Below, piece after piece: positions 37,077 through 48,615 of a stretch of 64,000 nucleotides of DNA; position 1 is the first letter of the stretch; every line of letters begins with the position of its first letter. Location of the stretch: NCBI GenBank assembly GCA_002095305.1, contig MIEI01000004.1, forward strand, positions 1 through 64,000, written 5' to 3'. The position numbers were made by a program, and so were the translations under genes. This stretch comes from Pantoea brenneri (GTDB lineage Bacteria; Pseudomonadota; Gammaproteobacteria; Enterobacterales; Enterobacteriaceae). Under the pieces are notes generated by a model. It made no database searches, was not told where the DNA came from, and saw only the letters and a program-made list of their open reading frames with translations.

Positions 37077-37961
37077 TTGAGCGATATCGCCCGTTTCCCG
37101 GTTTATGATTTACACAGCCACACGCGGGCCTCGGATGGCTTTCTGACGCCGGCCGCGCTGGTACAGCGTGCGGTTGAGATGCGCGTAGGCGTACTGGCGA
37201 TTACCGATCACGATAGCGTCGCTGGCGTGGATGAAGCCCGGCAAACGGCTATCGATCAGGCTTTGCCGATCAAAGTGCTGGCGGGCGTTGAGGTTTCCAC
37301 CCTGTGGGAAAATCATGAAATTCATATCGTGGGATTAAATATCGATATCCGCCATCCGACCCTGGTCAGTTTTCTCGCCGGACAGCATGCCTGTCGGCAG
37401 GCGCGGGCGGAACAGATCGCCGAGCGGCTGGAGAAAGCCCGTATCCCGGGTGCGCTGGCGGGTGCGATGCGGCTGGCCGATGGCGGAGTGATCACCCGGG
37501 GCCACTTTGCCCGCTTCCTGATGGAGCAGGGCAAGGCGGATAATATGGCGCAGGTATTCAAAAATTATCTGGCGCGTGGCAAAACCGGCTACGTCCCGCC
37601 ACAATGGTGTACAATTGAACAAGCTATTGATGCGATTCATCATTCTGGCGGTTGCGCGGTGCTGGCGCATCCCGGACGCTACGGCTTATCAGCGAAGTGG
37701 CTAAAGCGGCTGGTGGCCCATTTCCGCGAAGTCGGCGGTGATGCCATGGAGGTTGCACAGTGCCAGCAGGCGCCGAATGAGCGCACGCAGCTGGCGCAAT
37801 ACGCCAGAGACAATGCGCTGGCCGCATCACAAGGTTCTGATTTTCATCAACCCTGCCCGTGGATTGAACTGGGCCGCAAACTGTGGCTGCCCGCGGCGGT
37901 TGAGCCGGTATGGGAACGCTTCCCGGAACTGGCTCCCGACGATTCAGGCACGGAAAGGTGA
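37077..37961 (+). CDS. rnm: RNase AM (PHP-domain 5'-3' exonuclease, YciV/TrpH)
   Basis: PHP-family metal-dependent phosphoesterase; the E. coli enzyme matures 5' ends of rRNA and degrades short RNA. Metal motifs: DLHSHTRASDG (near residue 11), ITDHDS, VLAHPGRY, and GSDFHQP near the C terminus. Start is TTG at 37077 with AGGAG 6-7 bases upstream. 294 aa. Divergent from the trp operon, as in E. coli. Confidence 0.93.
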   Translation: MSDIARFPVYDLHSHTRASDGFLTPAALVQRAVEMRVGVLAITDHDSVAGVDEARQTAIDQALPIKVLAGVEVSTLWENHEIHIVGLNIDIRHPTLVSFLAGQHACRQARAEQIAERLEKARIPGALAGAMRLADGGVITRGHFARFLMEQGKADNMAQVFKNYLARGKTGYVPPQWCTIEQAIDAIHHSGGCAVLAHPGRYGLSAKWLKRLVAHFREVGGDAMEVAQCQQAPNERTQLAQYARDNALAASQGSDFHQPCPWIELGRKLWLPAAVEPVWERFPELAPDDSGTER

Positions 37962-37973
37962 CACGAGGTTTCT

Positions 37974-38594
37974 ATGAGTCAATTGTTTCACATCCACCCG
38001 GATAACCCGCAACCCCGTCTGATTAACCAGGCGGTGGATTACCTTAATAAAGGCAGCGTGATCGTCTATCCGACCGATTCCGGCTATGCGCTGGGCTGCC
38101 GGCTGGAAGAGAAGGGCGCGATGGAGCGTATCTGCCGCATTCGTCAGCTGGATGGGCACCATAACTTCACCCTGATGTGTCGGGATCTCTCTGAGCTATC
38201 CGTCTATTCTCAGGTAGGAAATTCAGCCTTTCGTTTGCTGAAAAATAACACCCCGGGTAACTACACTTTTATTCTCAAGGCGACCAAAGAGGTTCCGCGT
38301 CGTCTGATGAATGACAAGCGGAAAACCATCGGGCTGCGCGTGCCGTCTAATCCGGTGGCGCTGGCACTGCTGGAGGCGCTGAATCAGCCGATGATGTCGA
38401 CCTCGCTGATCCTGCCGGGTAACGACTTCACCGAGTCCGATCCGGAAGAGATCCAGCACAGCATTGGTAAGCTGGTTGATCTGATTATTGACGGCGGGAC
38501 GCTGGGGCAACAGCCGACCACGGTGGTCGATTTGACCACCGATTCGCCGGAAATTGTGCGCGAAGGCGTGGGCGATACCCGCCCGTTCCTGTAA
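37974..38594 (+). CDS. yciO: YciO, Sua5/YrdC/TsaC-family protein
   Basis: 206-aa protein of the Sua5-YciO-YrdC fold. It resembles TsaC (threonylcarbamoyl-AMP synthase) but the paralogue YciO has no settled essential role. Family features: IVYPTDSGYALGCRLEEKGA and KTIGLRVPSNPVALALLEAL. It starts 12 bases after rnm, likely co-transcribed. Confidence 0.93.
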   Translation: MSQLFHIHPDNPQPRLINQAVDYLNKGSVIVYPTDSGYALGCRLEEKGAMERICRIRQLDGHHNFTLMCRDLSELSVYSQVGNSAFRLLKNNTPGNYTFILKATKEVPRRLMNDKRKTIGLRVPSNPVALALLEALNQPMMSTSLILPGNDFTESDPEEIQHSIGKLVDLIIDGGTLGQQPTTVVDLTTDSPEIVREGVGDTRPFL

Positions 38595-38604
38595 CCAGAG
38601 CGGA

Positions 38605-39252
38605 TCAGGCACCGCGTGTCGGTGTCTGCGCCAGATTTGCCTGCAACCAGTTCTTAAACTGGCCGTAGGGAATATAAAGTGAAACATCTTTCAGAATCAC
38701 TTTTCCATTACGGCCATTTTTAATTGCGTCAGAATAGCCAACAATAACGCCACCCAGCGTTTCATCGCTGTTATACACTCCGCCGCCCGACATTCCCTGC
38801 ACTACGCCAGCATTAGATGCCATTGCCATGCAGGGACTTTTATTCCAGCCATTACGAATAGTGGTGCGGGCTAAATTAACCCCAGAGGATTCAACCGGCA
38901 GCGCGGAAATAAAACTGTAGCCGTACATTTTAACCGGATCGCCAATATCGCTACTGCGGAATTGGGCTAATGTTTTGGCATCATTCTTATGGTAGATAAT
39001 CGCCAGATCGCAATAAGGATGATAAGACTTCACACGTTGCACGGCGGTTTTCGCGACGTGGGCGGCGGTCAGACTGTATTCAGGCGTCAGAGGGATACTG
39101 GTGCCGAGGGTACCGAGACCGAGGATCGTCGGAATGCCGGTCACGCTCATATCAACGTGCTGCATTGCGGTACGACTGTACTCGGTATGGCCCACGGAAC
39201 ACCCGGTCAACGCCAGCGCGGCAAGCGCTGGGCACAGAAAGCGGTTTCTCAT
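38605..39252 (-). CDS. Trypsin-like serine protease, predicted lipoprotein
   Basis: 215 aa from ATG 39252: lipoprotein signal with lipobox LTGC (Cys18), then a trypsin-like domain with a recognisable triad, His65 (LTAAHV), Asp82 (CDLAII) and Ser155 (GMSGGGVY). It lacks PDZ domains, so is not HtrA. Substrate unknown; the short length suggests a minimal chymotrypsin fold. It interrupts the E. coli order where yciQ lies between yciO and rluB. A longer upstream frame (TTG, 39315) would bury the signal peptide. Confidence 0.75.
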   Translation of the reverse strand: MRNRFLCPALAALALTGCSVGHTEYSRTAMQHVDMSVTGIPTILGLGTLGTSIPLTPEYSLTAAHVAKTAVQRVKSYHPYCDLAIIYHKNDAKTLAQFRSSDIGDPVKMYGYSFISALPVESSGVNLARTTIRNGWNKSPCMAMASNAGVVQGMSGGGVYNSDETLGGVIVGYSDAIKNGRNGKVILKDVSLYIPYGQFKNWLQANLAQTPTRGA

Positions 39253-40030
39253 GTTGGTATTCTTTTTCAGGCATGTCGTGAAAATCCCTGGTGAAGACTT
39301 CTTACATGCAATCAAGGTTCATCACTGAACCGTATTAACGCAACAACTCCGGATGCGCCGGTTTATTGGATTAATGTAAAAACACTATTTTTGTTAATGA
39401 ATCTTTAAAGTTTTATTTTTCTACGCGCGCCGATTTTAACTGCGGGCACTGCGTTTATTGGTGCTTCAGCGTCAGAGTTTACACCCATCATTGTTATGCA
39501 CAATTAATTAAAACTAATATTAAGAAAATATCCTGAAAAATAAGGTGATAAACAAATCTGCGATGGGGTTACGCTACAAATTTTTATTTAACACATGGCT
39601 TATGGTGGATAAAATCAACTCATCAGAACTTTATTCTGGGCTGGAACGTAAAGGTAGATGAAATACGGCAGGATGAAAGCAGTGGAAGTGTAAGATACCG
39701 TGAATATTTTTCCGGCTGACAGATTGCTTCGGCGGAGGGCACAGTTCAGAAAATTTAAATTCCGCTGACTATAAAGTTTTTGGAAATCGCGTTTTATTCA
39801 GCATCTTTATTAATTATATCGCCCACGATGCACTCGCCAGTTTGCCCGACTTAACGGCGGAAAAAGTCAGCCAGACCGGCTATCCTTAAATTGACTCTGT
39901 TAACCACAAAGCGCGTTACATCAGGGGTAAATGTCTGTATAATGGGCCAAACTTTTTAAGTTAACCTATTGATTTAAAAAGATTTCCCACCCTACCGTGA
40001 CGCCTGGGAAGGCGACAAAGAGGAAGCTCA
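39253..40030. other. AT-rich intergenic region before rluB
   Basis: About 780 bases, markedly AT-rich to 39700, with no open frame or RNA I can recognise. The segment 39780-39890 reads briefly like coding sequence but has no start or support. The rluB promoter is near the end. Confidence 0.5.
39916..39943 (+). promoter_or_regulatory. Candidate rluB promoter
   Basis: TTACAT and a perfect TATAAT separated by 16 bases, about 88 bases upstream of the rluB start. Confidence 0.5.
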
Positions 40031-40912
40031 ATGAGCGAGAAGTTACAGAAAGTCTTAGCGCGTGCCGGTCATGGCTCGCGTCGTGAAATCGAATCTATGA
40101 TTGCCGCCGGCCGTGTCAGCGTCGATGGCAAAATTGCCACCCTCGGCGACCGCGTCGAAAGCAGCAAATCCCTGAAAATCCGTATTGATGGCCATCTGGT
40201 CTCCATCGCTGAGTCTGCGGCGGAAGTCTGCCGGGTGCTGGCCTATTACAAACCGGAAGGCGAGCTGTGTACGCGTAGCGACCCGGAAGGACGCCCAACG
40301 GTATTTGACCGGCTGCCACGCCTGCGTGGATCGCGCTGGATTGCGGTGGGTCGTCTGGATGTAAATACCTGCGGCCTGATGCTGTTCACCACCGACGGTG
40401 AACTGGCGAACCGTTTAATGCATCCGAGCCGTGAAGTAGAACGTGAATATGCAGTGCGCGTATTTGGTCAGGTTGACGATGACAAAATTCGTCAACTGAG
40501 CAAGGGCGTGCAGCTGGAGGATGGCCCGGCCGCCTTTAAAACCCTGCGTTTCGGCGGCGGTGAAGGGATCAACCAGTGGTACAACGTGACCCTGACCGAA
40601 GGCCGTAACCGTGAAGTGCGTCGTTTATGGGAAGCTGTCGGTGTACAGGTGAGTCGTCTGATGCGCGTGCGCTACGGTGATATTACCCTGCCGAAAGGGC
40701 TGCCTCGCGGTGGCTGGACCGAACTGGATCTGCCGGCGGTTAACTACCTGCGCAACCTGGTCGGCATGGATGACGAGACGGTGACCAAGCTGGTGGTGGA
40801 GAAAGATCGCCGCCGTACCAAAGCGAACCAGATCCGTCGTGCGGTGAAGCGCCACAGTAAAGTGAGCAGCACCCCACGTCGTAATCCGGGCAGCAAACGC
40901 AACTCCGGCTAA
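40031..40912 (+). CDS. rluB: 23S rRNA pseudouridine(2605) synthase RluB
   Basis: Isomerises U2605 in 23S rRNA. An N-terminal S4 RNA-binding domain ([16 protein letters not shown]) precedes the RsuA/RluB catalytic domain with the Asp in [19 protein letters not shown] basic C-terminal tail ([16 protein letters not shown]) follows. 293 aa. Confidence 0.97.
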   Translation: MSEKLQKVLARAGHGSRREIESMIAAGRVSVDGKIATLGDRVESSKSLKIRIDGHLVSIAESAAEVCRVLAYYKPEGELCTRSDPEGRPTVFDRLPRLRGSRWIAVGRLDVNTCGLMLFTTDGELANRLMHPSREVEREYAVRVFGQVDDDKIRQLSKGVQLEDGPAAFKTLRFGGGEGINQWYNVTLTEGRNREVRRLWEAVGVQVSRLMRVRYGDITLPKGLPRGGWTELDLPAVNYLRNLVGMDDETVTKLVVEKDRRRTKANQIRRAVKRHSKVSSTPRRNPGSKRNSG

Positions 40913-40931
40913 TCACGCTACCCTCGCTAAA

Positions 40932-40959
40932 AACGCAGCCCCGGGCTGCGTTTTTTTTT
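40932..40959. terminator. Terminator between rluB and btuR
   Basis: Nine-base stem AACGCAGCC/GGCTGCGTT, three-base loop, nine Ts. Placed between convergent genes. Confidence 0.88.
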
Positions 40960-40961
40960 GC

Positions 40962-41552
40962 CTACCAGTCAATTCCCTGCTGTGCCTGAATGCCGGCATC
41001 AAACGCATGCTTCACCGGCCGCATCTCGGTAACAGTATCAGCCATCTCCAGCAAGCTGCGGTGACAACCACGACCGGTGACGATCACGCTTTGCCGGGCC
41101 GGACGCTGACGCAGAGCGTCAACCAGCTCCTCCAGCGGCAGATAATCCATGCTGATCATGTAAGTGATCTCATCCAGCACCACCAAATCCAGCGTCTCAT
41201 CAGCCAGCATCCGTCTGGCGTGCTGCCAGACCGCCAGACAGGCCGCGGTATCCGTTTCCCGGTTCTGCGTCTCCCAGGTGAAGCCGGTGGCCATCACCTG
41301 AAACTCAACGCCGTGTTGTTCGAGCAGGTTACGCTCGCCGTTCGGCCAGTCGCCTTTAATAAACTGAATAGCGCCCGCACGTTTACCGTGACCACAGGCG
41401 CGCAGGGCGGTACCAAAGGCGGCAGTTGTTTTGCCTTTGCCGTTGCCGGTAAACACCATCAGGATGCCGCGTACTTCGTTGGCCGCGGCGATGCGCGCAT
41501 CGACCTGCTCTTTTAACCGTTGCTGGCGTTGTTGATGGCGATCGTCGGCCAT
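40962..41552 (-). CDS. btuR: Cob(I)yrinic acid a,c-diamide adenosyltransferase
   Basis: ATP:corrinoid adenosyltransferase (CobO/BtuR type) for coenzyme B12 salvage. P-loop FTGNGKGKTTAAFG near residue 37; AGAIQFIKGDWPNGE and LDLVVLDEITYMIS are family motifs. 196 aa. Its ATG overlaps the yciK stop (TAATG). Confidence 0.96.
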   Translation of the reverse strand: MADDRHQQRQQRLKEQVDARIAAANEVRGILMVFTGNGKGKTTAAFGTALRACGHGKRAGAIQFIKGDWPNGERNLLEQHGVEFQVMATGFTWETQNRETDTAACLAVWQHARRMLADETLDLVVLDEITYMISMDYLPLEELVDALRQRPARQSVIVTGRGCHRSLLEMADTVTEMRPVKHAFDAGIQAQQGIDW

Positions 41553-42313
41553 TATTCTGCCGCTCCCGGTTTCCTGCCTGGCTGAGCATCGAAACTGATA
41601 CCGGTTTTACGTCGGCTGTCGTCGCCCATTAAATAGAGGTAGAGCGGCATCAAATCAGCGGGGGTTTTCAGTTTATTCGCATCTTCCTGCGGAAACGCGC
41701 TGGCACGCATTTTAGTGCGGGTGCCGCCAGGGTTAATGCAGTTAACCCGCAGCGCATGATTTTTGTACTCGTCAGCCAGCACCTGCATCATGCCTTCAGT
41801 GGCAAACTTGGAGACCGCATAGGCTCCCCAGCCGGCACGGCCCGTGCGGCCGACGCTCGAGGTGGTAAACACCAGCGAACCCGATTCCGACTTCAGCAGC
41901 AGCGGTAACAGCGCCTGCGTCAGATAAAAAGTGGCATCGAGATTGATTTTCATCACCTGCTGCCAGATCTGCGGATCCAGTTCCGCCAGCGGCACAATCT
42001 CACCGAGAATGCCGGCGTTGTGCAGCACACCATCCAGGTGAGAAAACTGCTGCGCCAGTTGGTGTGCCAGCTGTTGACAGCGTTCAGGCGTGGCCTCGGC
42101 CAGGTCAAACACCAGCGGGTGGGCAGGGCGTTTGTTAAGTTGATTAATGGTCTGTCCGACCTGTTGCAGCTTGTCAGCATTCCGTCCCAGCAGGATCACT
42201 TCGGCGCCATAGCGGGCGTAGGTCAGCGCCGCTTCACGCCCAATCCCCTCTGACGCGCCGGTGACCAGGATGATGCGATGATTAAGCAGATCGCTTTTCG
42301 GTTGATAATGCAC
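41552..42313 (-). CDS. yciK: YciK, short-chain oxidoreductase
   Basis: Classical SDR: NAD(P) motif TGASEGIGREAALTY, NAG motif HNAGILGE, catalytic Y-x3-K in GAYAVSKFATEGM. Substrate unknown. Start is GTG at 42313, set by GGAGG eight bases upstream and the conserved N terminus HYQPKSDLLNHRIIL. 253 aa. Coupled to btuR. Confidence 0.94.
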   Translation of the reverse strand: MHYQPKSDLLNHRIILVTGASEGIGREAALTYARYGAEVILLGRNADKLQQVGQTINQLNKRPAHPLVFDLAEATPERCQQLAHQLAQQFSHLDGVLHNAGILGEIVPLAELDPQIWQQVMKINLDATFYLTQALLPLLLKSESGSLVFTTSSVGRTGRAGWGAYAVSKFATEGMMQVLADEYKNHALRVNCINPGGTRTKMRASAFPQEDANKLKTPADLMPLYLYLMGDDSRRKTGISFDAQPGRKPGAAE

Positions 42314-42487
42314 GGTGGGATCCTCCAGCGAAAACAGCATGATTCCGCTTTATGCCTGAAATTGCGAATCGGCGCAATCGTCAACCGGCGCATTCTGTGC
42401 CAGCTGCTGGCATTTCAGGCGACGCATGGGGGCAAAACGGCTAAACTAGCCCATTGTCTCTAATTCTCTGTTTACTAAGGCGACACA

Positions 42488-43534
42488 ATGGATCTTCTTT
42501 CGAGTTATGGACTGTTTTTAGCAAAAGTGGTGACGCTGGTGGTGGCGATTGCTGCAATTGTGCTGATTGTGATGAATGCCGCGTTGCGCAAACGAGGTCA
42601 GAGCGGTCAGCTGCGACTGACGCATCTGGGTGATGACTATCAACAGATGAAAGAGGACCTGCAGCTGGCGAAGATGAAACCGCAGGCGCAAAAAGTGTGG
42701 CTGAAAAATCATAAAAAATCGGAGAAGCTCAAAGCGAAGGCGGAAAAGCGGGCCGCGAAGCAGGGCGAAAGCGAAGTGAATAAACCGACGCTTTACGTGC
42801 TGGACTTTAAAGGCAGCATGGATGCCAGTGAAGTCACCTCGCTGCGTGAAGAAGTGTCGGCGGTGCTGGCCGTAACCCAGCCGGGCGATGAAGTGCTGTT
42901 ACGGCTTGAAAGTCCTGGCGGCGTGGTACATGGCTACGGCCTGGCCGCATCGCAGTTGCAGCGCCTGCGCGATCACGGTCTGCAGATCACCGCTGCGGTG
43001 GATAAAGTGGCGGCCAGCGGCGGCTATATGATGGCGTGCGTGGCCGATCGTATCGTGGCGGCACCGTTTTCGATTATCGGCTCGATTGGGGTGGTGGCGC
43101 AGATCCCCAACTTTAATCGCCTGCTGAAGCGCAACGATATCGACGTGGAATTACATACTGCCGGCCAGTACAAGCGTACCCTGACCCTGTTTGGCGAAAA
43201 CACCGATGAGGGACGGGAAAAGTTTCAGGAAGATCTGAATGAAACCCATCTGCTGTTTAAGCAGTTCGTTCATCAGATGCGTCCTTCTCTCGACATCGAT
43301 AAAGTGGCGACTGGCGAACACTGGTATGGTCGCCAGGCGCTGGATCTCGGACTGATTGATGAAGTCGGCACCAGCGACGATCTGATTATCCGTCAGATGG
43401 ATCGGTTCAACGTGCTGGGCGTGCATTACGCCCGTCGTCGTAAGATGATTGACCGTATGACACACAGTGCCGGATCGGTTGCCGAGCGCCTGCTGCTTAA
43501 GCTCTGGCAGCGCGGCGAAAAGCCGCTGCTTTAA
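42488..43534 (+). CDS. sohB: SohB, SppA-family inner-membrane protease
   Basis: 348-aa S49 peptidase. N-terminal transmembrane segment (AKVVTLVVAIAAIVLIVMNA), charged linker, then the protease domain with nucleophile Ser in DKVAASGGYMMA and general-base Lys in QYKRTLTLFGE. Multi-copy sohB suppresses htrA in E. coli. Normal length. Confidence 0.96.
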   Translation: MDLLSSYGLFLAKVVTLVVAIAAIVLIVMNAALRKRGQSGQLRLTHLGDDYQQMKEDLQLAKMKPQAQKVWLKNHKKSEKLKAKAEKRAAKQGESEVNKPTLYVLDFKGSMDASEVTSLREEVSAVLAVTQPGDEVLLRLESPGGVVHGYGLAASQLQRLRDHGLQITAAVDKVAASGGYMMACVADRIVAAPFSIIGSIGVVAQIPNFNRLLKRNDIDVELHTAGQYKRTLTLFGENTDEGREKFQEDLNETHLLFKQFVHQMRPSLDIDKVATGEHWYGRQALDLGLIDEVGTSDDLIIRQMDRFNVLGVHYARRRKMIDRMTHSAGSVAERLLLKLWQRGEKPLL

Positions 43535-43555
43535 TCGCTGACACGACATGACCCG

Positions 43556-43581
43556 ACCCGGCCCTGTGCCGGGTTTTTTTA
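43556..43581. terminator. Terminator between sohB and yciN
   Basis: Stem ACCCGGC/GCCGGGT with loop CCTGT and a T run that overlaps the yciN stop codon. Confidence 0.82.
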
Positions 43582-43827
43582 TTCCAGGTGGTAAAGCGGT
43601 GACAACACCACGGCAAGATGTTTGAACACGTTGAACACCGTGGTGGTTCTGGCGGTGGGCAACTCATCTGCATCAAGGAAAAACGGGCCGCGAAACACCA
43701 GCACGTCACCTTGCTGAATCACCTCATCCGCCTGCATACCGGCAAAATAATCGTCATGCTGTTTGATTAACGCATTGGCTTTTTCCAGCAATTCCTGGCG
43801 TGAAATAGGTTGGGTTAATGTCTTCAT
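43579..43827 (-). CDS. yciN: YciN family protein
   Basis: 82-aa protein of the enterobacterial YciN (DUF2498) family, unknown function, beginning MKTLTQPISRQELLEKAN. AAGGAG lies six bases before ATG 43827; nine upstream codons are not conserved. Between sohB and topA as in E. coli. Confidence 0.92.
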   Translation of the reverse strand: MKTLTQPISRQELLEKANALIKQHDDYFAGMQADEVIQQGDVLVFRGPFFLDADELPTARTTTVFNVFKHLAVVLSPLYHLE

Positions 43828-44198
43828 TGTTTGCTCCTTTTTTGACAGCACCATAATCCTTTCTATATTACTTGCGTGTCGTATTGTGTGACAAATCGGC
43901 GTAACGGCGGAAAAATTGGCGGAAATTTAACCTGAGTGCTAATTAAGTTGCGTAACAGATTTTATCAGGTAGAGTGTGGGCGATTCCGATTTCAGGGATT
44001 TTGCACCGGGATGTGTGATTATTTCAGATGGAAAAAGCGCTTTTTATCATGCAGTTGCATATCGCCACGTCGTCTGATCTGAGATTGACCCCTCCGCCTT
44101 GAAATGTTAAACAGGCGCAGCAATATTGAACCCGATGGGTTTTTGGGCATCCAATCCTCTCCCGTTAAGCAGGATGTTTTCATTAGGTAAAGGTAAAT
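43828..44198. other. yciN-topA intergenic region
   Basis: About 370 bases with the divergent promoters of yciN and topA. E. coli topA has several supercoiling- and stress-responsive promoters; I cannot assign them here. No gene is supported. Confidence 0.4.
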
Positions 44199-46796
44199 AT
44201 GGGTAAAGCACTCGTTATTGTTGAGTCCCCGGCAAAGGCCAAAACAATCAATAAATACCTCGGCAGTGACTACGTGGTTAAATCCAGCGTCGGTCATATC
44301 CGGGATCTGCCGACCAGTGGTTCAACCGCCAAGAAAAGTGCTGACGCCTCGACAGATAAAAAAGTCAAAAAAGTCAAAAAAGATGAGAAAGCAGCACTTG
44401 TCAGCCGGATGGGCGTTGACCCTTATCACGGCTGGGAAGCGGACTATCAAATTCTGCCTGGCAAAGAAAAAGTGGTTGCCGAACTTAAGGCGTTAGCCGC
44501 CAGCGCTGACCACATCTATCTCGCAACCGACCTTGACCGCGAAGGGGAAGCCATTGCCTGGCACCTGCGGGAAGTGATCGGTGGCGACGATAAGCGTTTC
44601 AGCCGGGTGGTGTTTAACGAAATCACCAAAAATGCGATTCGTCAGGCGTTTGAAAAGCCGGGCGAACTGAATATCGATCGGGTTAATGCTCAGCAGGCGC
44701 GCCGCTTTATGGACCGCGTGGTGGGCTACATGGTGTCACCGCTGCTGTGGAAGAAAATCGCCCGTGGCCTTTCCGCCGGACGCGTGCAGTCGGTTGCCGT
44801 GCGGCTGGTGGTGGAGCGTGAGCGCGAGATTAAAGCGTTCGTGCCGGAAGAATACTGGGAAGTTAACGCCGCGCTGACCACGCCGAAAGGCGACGAACTG
44901 TCGATGGACGTCACCCACAAAGGGGATAAGGCGTTCCGGCCGGTCAATCGTGACGAGACCTATGCCGCCGTTGCACTGCTGGAAAAAGCGCGCTACGAGA
45001 TTGTCGATCGCGAAGATAAGCCGACCAGCAGCAAACCGGGCGCGCCTTATATCACCTCGACCTTGCAGCAGGCCGCCAGTACCCGTCTCGGCTTTGGCGT
45101 GAAGAAAACCATGATGATGGCGCAGCGCTTGTACGAAGCCGGCCACATTACCTATATGCGTACCGACTCGACCAACCTGAGTCAGGATGCGGTCGCCATG
45201 GCACGTGGCTATATCGAAAGTCAATTCGGTAAAAAATACCTGCCTGAATCGGCCAACACTTACGCCAGCAAAGAAAATTCGCAGGAAGCGCACGAAGCGA
45301 TTCGTCCTTCTGATGTGGAAGTGGTGGCGGAACAGTTAAAAGATATGGAAGCGGATGCGCAGAAACTTTATCAGCTGATCTGGCGCCAGTTTGTCGCCTG
45401 TCAGATGATGCCAGCGCAGTACGACTCCAGCACCATTACCGCCACTGCAGGTGAATTTAAGCTCAAGGCGAAAGGCCGTACGCTGCGCTTCGACGGCTGG
45501 ACTAAAGTGATGCCGGCGCTGCGTAAGAATGATGAAGATCGTACCTTACCTGCGGTCAGCGTAGGTGATGTGCTGGATCTGCAACAGCTGCTGCCCGGCC
45601 AGCACTTCACCAAGCCACCGGCGCGCTTCAGCGAAGCTTCACTGGTGCGTGAGCTGGAAAAACGCGGTATTGGCCGTCCATCGACCTACGCTGCTATTAC
45701 CTCGACCATTCAGGATCGCGGTTATGTGCGGGTTGAGAACCGCCGTTTCTATGCGGAAAAAATGGGTGAAATTGTTACCGATCGGCTGGAAGAGAACTTC
45801 CGTGAGCTGATGAACTACGATTTTACCGCGCATATGGAAAACAGCCTCGATCAGGTGGCTAACAACCAGGCGCAGTGGAAAGCGGTGCTGGATAACTTCT
45901 TCAGTGACTTTACTCAGCAGCTTGAGCGGGCAGAGAAAGATCCTGAAGAGGGCGGCATGCAGCCTAACCAGATGGTGCTGACCTCGATTGACTGCCCGAC
46001 CTGTGGCCGCAAAATGGGGATTCGTACCGCCAGTACCGGGGTTTTCCTCGGTTGTTCTGGCTATGCGTTACCGCCAAAAGAGCGTTGCAAACAGACCATC
46101 AACCTGATTCCGGAAAATGAAGTTCTGAATATTCTGGAAGGGGATGATGCTGAAACCAACGCTCTGCGCGCCCGTCGTCGTTGCCAGAAGTGTGGCACCG
46201 CGATGGACAGCTATCTGATCGATAACGAACGTAAGCTGCACGTCTGTGGTAACAACCCGGAATGCGACGGCTACGAAATCGAACAGGGTGAGTTCCGCAT
46301 CAAAGGCTATGACGGCCCGGTGGTTGAGTGCGAGAAATGTGGTTCCGAGATGCACCTGAAAATGGGTCGCTTCGGCAAGTACATGGCCTGTACCAACGAA
46401 GAGTGTAAAAACACCCGTAAGATTCTGCGTAACGGTGAAGTGGCACCGCCGAAAGAAGATCCGGTCCCGCTGCCTGAACTGGCGTGCGAGAAGTCGGATG
46501 CCTATTTCGTGCTGCGCGACGGCGCTGCCGGGGTCTTCCTGGCGGCTAATACCTTCCCGAAATCGCGCGAAACCCGTGCGCCGCTGGTGGAAGAGTTACA
46601 GCGCTTCAGTGACCGTCTGCCAGAGAAGCTGAAGTACCTGGCCGAGGCACCGGCTACCGATCCGGAAGGCAATAAGACGCTGGTCCGTTTCAGCCGCAAA
46701 ACCAAACAGCAGTACGTCTCCTCTGAAAAAGAGGGCAAAGCGACCGGCTGGTCCGCCTTCTACATTGATGGCAAATGGCAGGAAGCGAAGAAGTAA
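44199..46796 (+). CDS. topA: DNA topoisomerase I
   Basis: Relaxes negative supercoils. Toprim domain starts [17 protein letters not shown] (catalytic Glu9) with the metal DxD in [11 protein letters not shown]; the active-site Tyr is in [12 protein letters not shown] (near residue 319). Three C-terminal four-Cys zinc modules follow ([27 protein letters not shown]), then zinc-less ribbon repeats. 865 aa, the E. coli length. Confidence 0.98.
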   Translation: MGKALVIVESPAKAKTINKYLGSDYVVKSSVGHIRDLPTSGSTAKKSADASTDKKVKKVKKDEKAALVSRMGVDPYHGWEADYQILPGKEKVVAELKALAASADHIYLATDLDREGEAIAWHLREVIGGDDKRFSRVVFNEITKNAIRQAFEKPGELNIDRVNAQQARRFMDRVVGYMVSPLLWKKIARGLSAGRVQSVAVRLVVEREREIKAFVPEEYWEVNAALTTPKGDELSMDVTHKGDKAFRPVNRDETYAAVALLEKARYEIVDREDKPTSSKPGAPYITSTLQQAASTRLGFGVKKTMMMAQRLYEAGHITYMRTDSTNLSQDAVAMARGYIESQFGKKYLPESANTYASKENSQEAHEAIRPSDVEVVAEQLKDMEADAQKLYQLIWRQFVACQMMPAQYDSSTITATAGEFKLKAKGRTLRFDGWTKVMPALRKNDEDRTLPAVSVGDVLDLQQLLPGQHFTKPPARFSEASLVRELEKRGIGRPSTYAAITSTIQDRGYVRVENRRFYAEKMGEIVTDRLEENFRELMNYDFTAHMENSLDQVANNQAQWKAVLDNFFSDFTQQLERAEKDPEEGGMQPNQMVLTSIDCPTCGRKMGIRTASTGVFLGCSGYALPPKERCKQTINLIPENEVLNILEGDDAETNALRARRRCQKCGTAMDSYLIDNERKLHVCGNNPECDGYEIEQGEFRIKGYDGPVVECEKCGSEMHLKMGRFGKYMACTNEECKNTRKILRNGEVAPPKEDPVPLPELACEKSDAYFVLRDGAAGVFLAANTFPKSRETRAPLVEELQRFSDRLPEKLKYLAEAPATDPEGNKTLVRFSRKTKQQYVSSEKEGKATGWSAFYIDGKWQEAKK

Positions 46797-46804
46797 TCCT
46801 ATCA

Positions 46805-46826
46805 GCCAGCGCTCGCTGGCCTTTTT
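46805..46826 (+). terminator. topA terminator
   Basis: Stem GCCAGCG/CGCTGGC with two-base gap, followed by CTTTTT. Confidence 0.8.
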
Positions 46827-46864
46827 CTGAGCCTTATATCAATCCGTTCTACATTCACACTTAA

Positions 46865-47959
<1,095 letters not shown>

Positions 47960-48452
47960 GTCTGATACTCATTAATGATTTAAAGGCTGCCGCTGGCGGC
48001 CTTTTTTATTGCCAGATGTTAGCGCCAGATGAGACTCAAAAGTTTTTATTATTTTTTTGTAAATGAAACATCGATCACATGTTTTCGGTTTGGTCTTTCT
48101 TAAATGCGAATTACTACACATTTTTTACCTTGCCGCTTTGCGGGACGCCAGGAATATTCCCATACTCCAGTTAAGACCTGATGAAAAGCCCGCTGATATC
48201 AGGTTCTTTAATCCGCTCTTTAGTTTTGAATGGTCCTAAACGTAAATTAACTCAAATTTACAATGTGATCGTTTAATTAAAAGTTTGTTCCGCGGTTAAT
48301 GATTTCTTACGTGATTAGGCCTTATTGATTAATAGCGTTAATCGTTTTACTCAATAAAAATAACTGGATTTTTGGCCTTAACGCGTTTAGGATTCGTCCT
48401 AAATCTTAATCGTTGTTATCAATCATTTTGTTGAGAGTGATTATCAAAAACT
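47960..48452. other. cysB-ymiA intergenic region
   Basis: About 490 bases, AT-rich. After the cysB terminator it holds a palindrome TTTAGGA-TTCG-TCCTAAA (48386-48403) and another TCCTAAA copy near 48233, possibly operator half-sites. No gene is seen. Confidence 0.4.
47982..48008 (+). terminator. cysB terminator
   Basis: GC-rich hairpin AAGGCTGCC...GGCGGCCTT followed by a T run. Confidence 0.75.
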
Positions 48453-48611
48453 ATGAATACACGACTGACTGTACAACCGGGCTTCCCGGCAAAAAGCACC
48501 AAGGTTGAGCGCACTGGCAACACCCGCCGCAAAGCCTGGCTGACCGTATTCGCTGCCTCAGCGCTGTTCTGGGTAGTTGTTGCATTAATGATCTGGCGTA
48601 TCTGGGGCTAA
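48453..48611 (+). CDS. ymiA: YmiA-family small membrane protein
   Basis: 52 aa with one C-terminal transmembrane segment; the stretch RRKAWLTVFAASALFWVVVA closely matches E. coli YmiA (RKAWLAVFLGSALFWVVVA). Located between cysB and acnA, the E. coli position. Function unknown. Confidence 0.8.
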   Translation: MNTRLTVQPGFPAKSTKVERTGNTRRKAWLTVFAASALFWVVVALMIWRIWG

Positions 48612-48615
48612 AGCC

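Noticed and set aside
39316-39900. Possible decayed gene in the AT-rich gap before rluB
   Set aside because: All frames are short and stop-ridden and none resembles a family I know.
44019-44297. 92-codon minus-strand frame overlapping the topA start
   Set aside because: Overlaps the conserved N terminus of topA and looks like a chance frame.
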